In this document: positions 56,435 through 64,000 of the stretch, piece by piece
How positions within the stretch are numbered: position 1 is the first letter of the stretch
How the letters are laid out: every line of letters begins with the position of its first letter
DNA from: Terebella lapidaria
Taxonomy: Eukaryota; Annelida; Polychaeta; Terebellida; Terebellidae
DNA length: 64,000 nucleotides
Assembly: GCA_949152475.1 (NCBI GenBank)
Contig: OX424562.1
Location: 21,824,209-21,888,208, forward strand
Reading direction: 5' to 3'
The notes under the pieces: model-generated
What the model saw: only the letters and a program-made list of their open reading frames with translations
Database searches by the model: none
Told to the model about the DNA's origin: nothing
Program-made: the position numbers and the translations under genes

Positions 56435-57036
56435 GATAGAAAACGTTTCATTTTGATAGGCCTATTGTGTTCATTGCTCATATTTCCTCAGGTAGGGACT
56501 TTTTCTACAAAAAAACTCATCGTCACTCGTCAGTGATTACATGATGGTAATGAAATAGACCAAGTGCTAGTACTGAGGACGACTTATCCAATTTCACCCG
56601 TCAAAAGCTGTCAATGGTCCCTCCCTCGCGCCAATGTTTTCGTATGACTAACCTGTATTATCGCTCACAAACATCTTTAAAAAATGCTACAAAAGACATT
56701 ATTATCACTAATCGAAGATGGAAAGTAAAGAAAATAATACCTACTATTGCTATTCCTGTCCCGAAATCAAATAAATATCTTCATATACTGATATAGCGAA
56801 TTTTTTCTCATAAATGCAATATTTCATCATCCCACAAAGAATCGAGGAGTCGGCATAAAGTCGTTCAATCACTACTCTGGGCGAAAAAGCGGGCGACTGA
56901 AAACTACGATAATTTACGTAGATCAGAAACACATACGAGTCTCTCGTATACATGGATGCCTCTTTAAATAAAACCATAATTTAGTGAAGTGTTTATGATC
57001 GAGTTCCCATCAATTAAGTGCATCTCAAACATCGGT
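56435..57036. other. Upstream region of dolichol kinase
   Basis: No gene was recognised on either strand. A 5' UTR exon and the promoter of the minus-strand dolichol kinase gene may lie here or between 55500 and 55990. Confidence 0.35.
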
Positions 57037-57038
57037 TA

Positions 57039-57579
57039 CTGTAAACCCCTTTAAATTCGCGGCCGTTTTATTTCTCGTTTTCATAATTTGGACACATTCG
57101 CGACCGTTTAGTTTCGTGTTTTCTATTACATGCATATAACTGGCAACGCATTACGGAGGTATAATTTACCAATAACATACTCACTATGCAACCCAACTAT
57201 TGGTAAAAAATACTGACATGGACACAATTGAATCTTTATTATACCTATTATACCTTTATTTCCTGGCTTATAAAAAAAAACATGAATTAAATACAGTCAC
57301 AGTACAAAATTAACTACGTACATGTGAACTTGGAATTGGCTACTGGTTTTATTATGTTAAATGTACAACATTAGGCCTATTTGTTCTTCTGTTCTATACC
57401 ACACACATTGCAAAATCAATTTCCGAATCAACAGCAGATTCAACCACATTAACCAAGCTCAATATTAAATATATTCGCGAATCGAAATGTGGTTGACCAA
57501 AAAATTCGCGTCCAGAAATTTTCGCGTTTTTAATGAAAACGCGAATATTAATGGTCGCGAAAAATTAAGGGGTTTACAG
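57039..57579. mobile_element. TA-flanked MITE, 541 bp, TIR CTGTAAACCCCTT
   Basis: It begins CTGTAAACCCCTTTAAATTC and ends AATTAAGGGGTTTACAG, with TA immediately outside both ends. The arms continue as GCGGCCGTTTTATTTCTCG and CGCGAATATTAATGGTCGCG. The TA duplication fits the Tc1/mariner group. It has the same first bases (CTGTAAA) as the 50199 element. Confidence 0.8.
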
Positions 57580-57983
57580 TACTTGGTGTTTATGTAGGCC
57601 TATATCTATCTATATGCATACACTGTATTCTCAAATTCTCAACGTTATATAGGAGGAGTTTCCACCCTGGCTGCGTCTGTTCACATTTTCAACACGTATA
57701 TACTAGTTTTAAGTTTATCATTTCATGCCTTGTGTACCAGCACACAAATTCATACAATGGGTCAATAAATATGTCTATGTTTATGTCAAATCTTCCGTAG
57801 CAATTGGTTCAACAGCAAGCAGAATAATGATAAGGGTCAACAGGTCCACAGTTCAAGATAATATTATGCGTGCATGGTGTAGCGCTTATCTAATGTCATA
57901 TGTATGAGGAGCACTCCCGTTAAAAATACGCGAGTGAATCTGTGAAACTTTCGAAATTGTTTGCCACCTCAACATAAACGAAC

Positions 57984-59515
57984 ATGTCTACTGAGCATAC
58001 CTTTGTGATTTTTCTTTTTTACTTGTGCATTTTCCGGACAACACAGTGTACATTTCACCATCCTCCAGCCACTGAAATTAAAATACAACTGGACACAACT
58101 CAGTATCTCATTTCTACGGACAAGTGGTTCCTCAGTTTGGGGATGGATTCCAACTTGATCAGGAATCGTTGGGAGACCTTGGACTTCACCTCAGACAGAC
58201 TGCAGACTTTAGCTAAGGGCCTGAGTCCAGCTTACTTGAGGCTGTCTGGTACTGACGCCGACAGAATGATATTCCAAGACAAAACACTGGGGTTGCCACC
58301 ATCTCCTCGTTCACTCTTCCCACCGACGAATTTCACGATGTCGACAGAAGACTGGGACAGCATCAACATATTCTCTAGAGAAGTTGGCTGGCGCATCGTA
58401 TTTGGATTGAATGCCCAGCTCCGCAAGCCCTGGTTTCAAGGCTCGATTTGGGATTCTGAAAACGCCATGTCACTTCTGAAGTATAGCATTGCAAAAGGTT
58501 ACTGCAGTAACCTAGACTTCGAGCTTGGGAATGAACCCGACCTATATTTCACAGAGGAACATTTAGAAATCCTTTCGGGATATAGACTCGCTCGGGATTA
58601 CAACTACCTTGCAGACTTGCTTAAGGTTGTCCTGGCCCCTTACTACAATTCGTCTAAGCTCTATGGGCCAGCCTTCTCCAACATGGGGCCTCTCACGGCC
58701 GTCTTCCTCAAGGACTTCTTGAATCACCTAAACGATGGCACATTGGAGGCCGTCACATGGCATCAATACTATGGTGGACCAGAGCTTAAGTACTTGGAGA
58801 ACTACACTGACCCAAGTATACTAAATCGCTACATTCACCAATGCGAAGAGGCGGTTGACCTTGTCCGTGACTCACGCCATCCTGGGACAAGGATCTGGCA
58901 AGGCGAGACATCATCAACATATGCGCCACCTGGGAATAACATTGATGAAACCTACGTGGCTGGCTTCATGCTTCTCGACAAGCTGGGTGTCTCGGCCCGC
59001 TGTGGCATGTCCGTTGTCATCAGGCAGACTTTTTACGGGTTCTGGTTCGCCCTGGTGGACAAACAGTTAGAACCCACGCCTAACTACTGGGTCGCACTGC
59101 TCTACCGTCGACTGGTTGGATCTGAGGTCCTCAACATCGATGTGACTTTGAATGGTTCAGATGAAAGTATCGATAGCGATGGTTCAGTGAGATTCTACGC
59201 CCACTGCCTATCAAACTCCACTGAATATTACAGTCCGGGAGCTGTTGTGATGTATGGTATGAACTTGCTGGACAACGACGTTCTTCTAGACTTCAGCAAG
59301 ATAAGCGGGAAGTTATTGAGTTTCTCCTCTCTCCTCTCGAAGGCGACCTTAAATCCCAGACAATTCTGTTGAATGGAAAACCAGTGCACATGCCCAGTGA
59401 CTCGAGTTTACCAAAATTGAGAGGCCGCGTCACGTTAGATCCAGTGAAAGTCAGACTTCCATCAAAGAGATTTGCGTTTTACGTAATCAGAGATGCAAAG
59501 GCTAGTGCATGCTAA
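57984..59515 (+). CDS. Heparanase 1 of a tandem pair (frame disrupted near the 3' end)
   Basis: A GH79 endo-beta-glucuronidase that cleaves heparan sulfate, secreted or lysosomal. Single exon. Signal peptide MSTEHTFVIFLFYLCIFRTT. Catalytic motifs: acid/base Glu in ELGNEPDLY (about residue 180) and nucleophile Glu in WQGETSSTY (about 310), followed by VAGFMLLDKLGVSARCGMSV. Sequons include NFT and NYT. The frame as written stops at 59372 after 462 residues. Compared with the neighbour, two extra G bases at about 59307-59309 shift it. Beyond them the other frame continues without a stop to TAA at 59513-59515 and gives the normal ending (VIRDAKASAC). So this is either a recent frameshift allele or a sequence error. 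If real, the last part of the C-terminal beta-sandwich domain is lost. The segment after DADRM is shorter than in the neighbour. Confidence 0.88.
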
Positions 59516-60186
59516 TAGATTTTGTGTATTCTCTGGTGTGACTTCAATATCTCGTTGGTTCGCAGCATCTGACTCGTGCTAATAGTTTTGTATAAACTAC
59601 ACAGGCCTAGTTATCTTTCTTCACTCTCAGTCACATTTTATCGGTACCGGGCATTACGGTTTCGTTATGACACAGTCACACAATATGTACCAAATAAATG
59701 TGGAAGTGTTCTTTAACCATAATCTATCGAGGGCACCTCGCCGTTATAACTCCTGCAGCCCGTGTATGTTATTGCAGTGGTTGTATACATCCAGAAACAC
59801 TTAACGAGAGGTTTCTGAATAACTCCAACTTAGGCTATACGGTGATTAGAAGACAATCAACAGTTTTTGTATGGATTTTGCATTCTACATTTCTATTTCA
59901 ATTCTTGAAATTAGAAGCCAGACAAATGAAAAACAAATGGTCATGATGTAAACCCTTTGCTCAAGATTATTGCCGTTGCTATCTGTCGAGTGAATGTTTT
60001 ATGAGTGACATTTAATCTTCGATTTTTTGCAGTGATTGCTTGTAGACGAGTCCAATATTCACAGAATATCTACTTATCCAATAGATATACGCACGTTCAT
60101 TGAATAACTAACCTTATTATTTACCGCATAGTAGTGTGAAAACACAATTTTCCAGCGAATTCAGGCTCTGTAAGCGCACTTTCAAA
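59516..60186. other. Intergenic stretch between the heparanase genes
   Basis: A poly-A signal AATAAA of the first gene lies at 59693-59698 (CAAATAAATG). Otherwise no gene or repeat was seen. The promoter of the second gene should lie here. Confidence 0.5.
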
Positions 60187-61740
60187 ATGCACACCACGAA
60201 ATTCAATAAGATGTCCATGGCACTAATGCTATTGGGCCTGACATCTTTGAATTCTGCAGACATCAGCGTGACCGTCGACTTGAATCACGCCCGTGTAGTC
60301 GGTTCAACGGACAAGTGGTTTCTCAGTTTGGGGATGGATTCCAACTTGATCCGGAATCGCTGGGAGACTTTCGACTTCACCTCGGACAGACTCCAGACTT
60401 TAGCTAAGGGCCTGAGTCCAGCTTACTTGAGGCTGTCTGGTACTGACGCCGATAGGATGTTATTCAAGCGAGATTGTGGAGAATCATGCCCTGGAGGCAC
60501 ACCTGAGCTTAATCCCGATGGAAGGCCAACCAATCTTCATCCCTTCCCAGCCACGAATTTCACAATGTCAGCAGAGGACTGGGATAAAATCAACATTTTC
60601 TGTAAAAATGTCGGTTGGAGGATCATATTTGGCTTCAATGCACAACTACGTAAACCCTGGCTCCATGGATCAATGTGGGACCCAGAAAATGCTCTAGAAT
60701 TACTCAAGTACACGATCGATAAGGGTTATGCTGGTAATTTGGATTTCCAGCTCGGCAATGAACCTGATTTATTTTACAAACATGAACAATTAGAAATCCT
60801 CTCGGGCTACCAACTAGCCCGGGACTACAATCTTCTAGCCGAACTACTGAGAACAGATCTAGCCCCACACTTCAGCTCCTCCGAGCTTTACGGACCTTCC
60901 CTCGCCAACAGTGGACCCTACACTGAACACATCCTGAAAGACTTTCTTAATAACATAGACGGAGACGTCCTTGACGCTGTAACTTGGCACCAGTACTACG
61001 GGGGCTCTGAAGTGAGGCATGTGGAAAACTACACAGATCCGACACTACTGGACACTTATGTTTCGAAGTGTCGCCGTATTGTTGACATCGTGAGCAGCAC
61101 GGATCGCCCAGACATCGAAATCTGGCAGGGGGAGACGTCGTCCATCTACGCGCATCCAGGGAGTAATATATGTGAGAGTTATGTGGCTGGCTTCATGCTT
61201 CTCGACAAACTGGGTGTCTCGGCCCGTTGTGGCATGTCCGTTGTCATAAGGCAAACATTCTATGGATTCTGGTTTGCTCTGGTTGACAAACAGTTAGAGC
61301 CCACACCCAACTACTGGATTGCACTGTTGTACCATCGACTGGTTGGACCTGAGGTCCTCGATATCGACGTGACTTTGAATGATTCAGGAGGAAATATGAA
61401 CAATGATGGTTCCCTGAGGTTCTATTCCCACTGTCTCTCGAAATCTAGTGAATATTACAGTCCTGGGGCTGTTGTGGTGTATGGCATGAACTTACTTGAG
61501 AAGGACGTTCTCCTGGACTTTGGCAAGGGTAGTGAAGTTATCGAGTTTATTCTCAGTCCTGCAGATGACGACTTGCAGTCGCGAAGTATTCTGATGAACG
61601 GGGACCCAGTGCGCATGCCCAGTGACTCGAATTTGCCAAACTTGAGAGGCCGCGTCGCGTTAGATCCAGTAAATGTCAAACTTCCGTCAAAGCGACTTGC
61701 GTTTTACATAATCAAAGATGCAAATGTCAGTACATGCTGA
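60187..61740 (+). CDS. Heparanase 2 of the tandem pair, 517 aa
   Basis: A GH79 heparan-sulfate-cleaving enzyme. I start at the ATG at 60187, which gives a signal peptide (MHTTKFNKMSMALMLLGLTS); the open frame above it has no ATG. Acid/base Glu in FQLGNEPDLF (about residue 195), nucleophile Glu in WQGETSSIY (about 323), then VAGFMLLDKLGVSARCG and RQTFYGFWFALVD. The C-terminus, RLAFYIIKDANVSTC, matches the conserved last strand of vertebrate heparanase (human ends VIRNAKVAACI). The length is near the usual 540. Single exon, same strand as its neighbour about 670 bp upstream, so a tandem duplicate. The 14-residue segment CGESCPGGTPELNP after DADRMLFKRD is present here and missing in the first gene. 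Sequons NFT and NYT are kept. Confidence 0.93.
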   Translation: MHTTKFNKMSMALMLLGLTSLNSADISVTVDLNHARVVGSTDKWFLSLGMDSNLIRNRWETFDFTSDRLQTLAKGLSPAYLRLSGTDADRMLFKRDCGESCPGGTPELNPDGRPTNLHPFPATNFTMSAEDWDKINIFCKNVGWRIIFGFNAQLRKPWLHGSMWDPENALELLKYTIDKGYAGNLDFQLGNEPDLFYKHEQLEILSGYQLARDYNLLAELLRTDLAPHFSSSELYGPSLANSGPYTEHILKDFLNNIDGDVLDAVTWHQYYGGSEVRHVENYTDPTLLDTYVSKCRRIVDIVSSTDRPDIEIWQGETSSIYAHPGSNICESYVAGFMLLDKLGVSARCGMSVVIRQTFYGFWFALVDKQLEPTPNYWIALLYHRLVGPEVLDIDVTLNDSGGNMNNDGSLRFYSHCLSKSSEYYSPGAVVVYGMNLLEKDVLLDFGKGSEVIEFILSPADDDLQSRSILMNGDPVRMPSDSNLPNLRGRVALDPVNVKLPSKRLAFYIIKDANVSTC

Positions 61741-62544
61741 GTTTCAGATAAATATCCAGATAATACCTGTGTGCAAATTGAAATAATAACAATTAACACA
61801 GCATGTGAGTGTTTGTTCTATACAATATGACATGAGCTTTTTCTTGACAGTATATACTTACATGGCAACAAACCAGCTGATGTACGTTCACGAGTCGAGT
61901 GAACATTACACATTAACAAGTAACCTACAGTGGAGAGAGATATTTTTGTGGCCAGCGGAAATATGTTGGGATGGGAAAGTTTATGTGATTAATAACCTTA
62001 ATTTATTGATTAAATTGCTCATTATTCTCCATATAATAAATAAGAAGAACATATCTACAGATGTATATCAGGGCACAGACATTCAATGATTCAATGTTCT
62101 GGATCAAATTGATAGTTTATGCGTCTATTTTGGCGTAAAAAAAATATTTTTCATCACATTTTATCACTTTTATATCGTAAACTATAAAAGTTGGCAACCT
62201 TTGGTAATTGTTCTGTCAACATCAGAAATTTAGCTCAATATTTTTGTTGCGCTACGGTATGCGTATGTATTACGGTAAATCAACAAATATCGCAAAGCTC
62301 TCACTGTATTTGCGTACATACTCACAAGATTAAAATGTAAAACCTCATGGAAACAATCAGAGATATTATTTTTGAAAGTGCTGTGATCCTTTGTTGAGAT
62401 TACTATATTTAACAAATGATAGCAGGACCGGGCCCACTCATACCTACCCTCCGTGGGTCTCATTTTAGGCAAACTTAGAAGACCAGCGCGAAGCGCTGGC
62501 CAATAAACAAACATATGTGTACCAGTGAATTCCTTGCTGACCTT
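61741..62544. other. Non-coding stretch after heparanase 2
   Basis: No gene was seen. A short perfect palindrome, CCAGCGCGAAGCGCTGG, lies near 62484. Confidence 0.4.
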
Positions 62545-62625
62545 GAATCTCGTTAGTGGTATAGCTGTTACACTGTCTATCTTGTCATGTACAGACGTCT
62601 AACAACAAGAGTTCAAAGACAGGCA
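62545..62625 (+). pseudogene. tRNA-Asp-like relic or tRNA-derived SINE head
   Basis: TCGTTAGTGGTATAGCTGTT fits the D-arm and A box of tRNA-Asp or Gly, CTTGTCATG contains a possible GTC anticodon, and GAGTTCAAAGAC sits where the B box should be, with mismatches. Stems are poor, so it is not a working tRNA. Confidence 0.35.
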
Positions 62626-62629
62626 GAAT

Positions 62630-63340
62630 TACGACACAAGTTGACTACATAATAATTTGCAACAGCGTGTATATTAATAACATTTCAACATTCCTTTTTG
62701 TTCTCCTTTATTGGGATGGACAGTCATACACCATCACAGTCCGTACTATCATTGCGAACTATCTGCGCCTGTGTAGGCTTTAAGTGGTCATTCTCATTGT
62801 CTGTGTAAACTACTAAGTGAAACTCTTTCTCCCGATGTTTTTCTCTGTTGTTTTTAGTGCTTGTGGTGTACTGTGAACGTGAAAACACATTTTTACTTCT
62901 AGCATACTTGGACTTACAGAACAAATCAGTCATTACTTGAGAGGATGGTGCCGCTTTCCTAGTGTTCCATCATAAGTCTTGGCTGTCATTTTATCCTTTG
63001 CCCAAAACAAAGATACCCCCTAAAGAACATAGTTCCCCAGCACAGCATTCTATACAGTTATACCCAATCTTGAGATGCAGTATCAGAGCATATTCATTTA
63101 TTGTCAGTCGAAAGGCTCTTGTATATGAGATATTAGAAATGTTGGTATTCTGTTGTCATCACAGTGTTGGTGATTGTTACATAACAGTCACATAATTTTC
63201 ACCCACTAGATCCACACCCGCATTGAATGAATACGCAATATTATGTCATCATTTAAATAAAATACCTTATTGATCATTTTATTCATTTGAAGAAAACAAG
63301 GCATCACAATCATGACAATGCATCCCACTCGATCTCAACA
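62630..63340. other. Non-coding stretch
   Basis: No gene, repeat copy or regulatory motif was recognised. Confidence 0.4.
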
Positions 63341-63357
63341 AACAAATATTGGCCTAC

Positions 63358-63905
63358 TCTGATATTTTTTCTGACTCGTTTACACCGATTTTGCTGATAT
63401 TTTTTGCGATGTTAGATTGTATGGTATTATAACTTGACATACGTCACCTGGGAGTCAAACGGCAATTTTGTACCAAATTTCAGACTTCTATCTAAAAAGT
63501 CTACCTCAATGCTGATTCTAGCCCAATCATTGGGTTTCTGGGTCCACACCATTTTGTGCGATTGCTCGCTTTTGCAACAGTGCAATCTTTCGAGATCGAC
63601 AAGTTTTTGTGTGGGATAGACCTTAATGTCATGATGTCTTTTGGTCAACGATTACAACAATACTTTCATTCCTGGTGGATGTAAACACGACCAAATACTG
63701 GAATATGCGCAGATTCCCGAGATGCCTTATTGACCTGAAGTTTAACTTTAAGGTAGATTGGCAACTTTCTCAATTTTTACGATAGAAATCTGAGAATCGG
63801 TATAAAATTATGCCAAGTAGGAAGTAGGCCAAGTTATAATACGATGCCATTTTAGCGTCGCAAATATATCAGCAAAAAGCGGTGTAAACGAGCTAGAAAA
63901 ATCAG
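63358..63905. repeat. Inverted-repeat element with about 110-bp arms
   Basis: The left arm has CTGACTCGTTTACACCGATT, TTGCTGATATTTTTTGCGA and TATTATAACTTGACATACG. The right arm has the complements (TATATCAGCAAAAAGCGGTG, GTAAACGAGCTAG, GGCCAAGTTATAATACGATG). The spacer between them is about 320 bp and non-coding. It is related to the smaller element at 42440-42620. Confidence 0.7.
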
Positions 63906-64000
63906 CATATAATTTTAAAAATCACCCAAAGCTTTAAATCTTGAAAATCTTCCGATGAAAGCATCAGCTTTAAAAGATCAGAAGCGTACAACATTTCCCC
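63906..64000. other. Window end, nothing recognised
   Basis: AT-rich sequence with no feature. Confidence 0.3.

Noticed and set aside
62545-62625. Functional tRNA-Asp
   Set aside because: The A box is good but the B box and acceptor stem are poor, so only a relic is supported.

Overview
The window is animal (metazoan) nuclear DNA: GT-AG introns, poly-A signals, secreted and membrane proteins of animal type, and dense interspersed repeats. The gene set (fibrinogen-domain lectin, TRP-like channel, secreted Ser/Thr/Pro repeat protein, dolichol kinase, heparanase pair) and the many small TIR elements suggest a marine invertebrate such as a lancelet or a lophotrochozoan (mollusc, brachiopod). The sequence alone does not settle which.

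Layout. 1-8030: two short tandem arrays, then a BEL/Pao LTR retrotransposon with one 1998-codon gag-pol frame and its 3' LTR; its 5' LTR is not in view. 8373-9838: the last three exons of a fibrinogen-related (FReD) gene on +. About 11.6-41.8 kb: a mosaic of direct and inverted segmental duplications sharing several recurring modules (called R1, R2, R3 and the S block here). In this mosaic lie one apparently functional TRP-like channel gene (36601-39159, -) and its wrecked paralogue (23304-24755, -). A 3.9-kb non-autonomous DNA transposon (16239-20114) can be delimited exactly, because the host segment is tandemly duplicated and one copy is an empty site. A nested composite with a 156-bp hairpin and a Harbinger-type MITE lies at 31535-32570.

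44251-47097: a two-exon gene for a secreted protein with eight 71-residue Ser/Thr/Pro/Gly-rich repeats. 49300-50030: a 52-bp minisatellite. 50821-55492 (-): a dolichol kinase gene rebuilt here from 12 exons whose phases all agree (1932 nt, 643 residues), with an 18-bp coding minisatellite. hAT-type and TA-flanked MITEs follow. 57984-61740: two tandem single-exon heparanase (GH79) genes on +. The first has a 2-bp frame disruption near its end, and patchy near-identity between the two suggests gene conversion. The last 2 kb hold only a tRNA-Asp-like relic and an inverted-repeat element.

Dolichol kinase supplies dolichyl phosphate for N-glycosylation, and most of the other genes encode secreted or membrane glycoproteins with N-glycosylation sequons. 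Nothing suggests co-regulation; this is ordinary eukaryotic gene neighbourhood.
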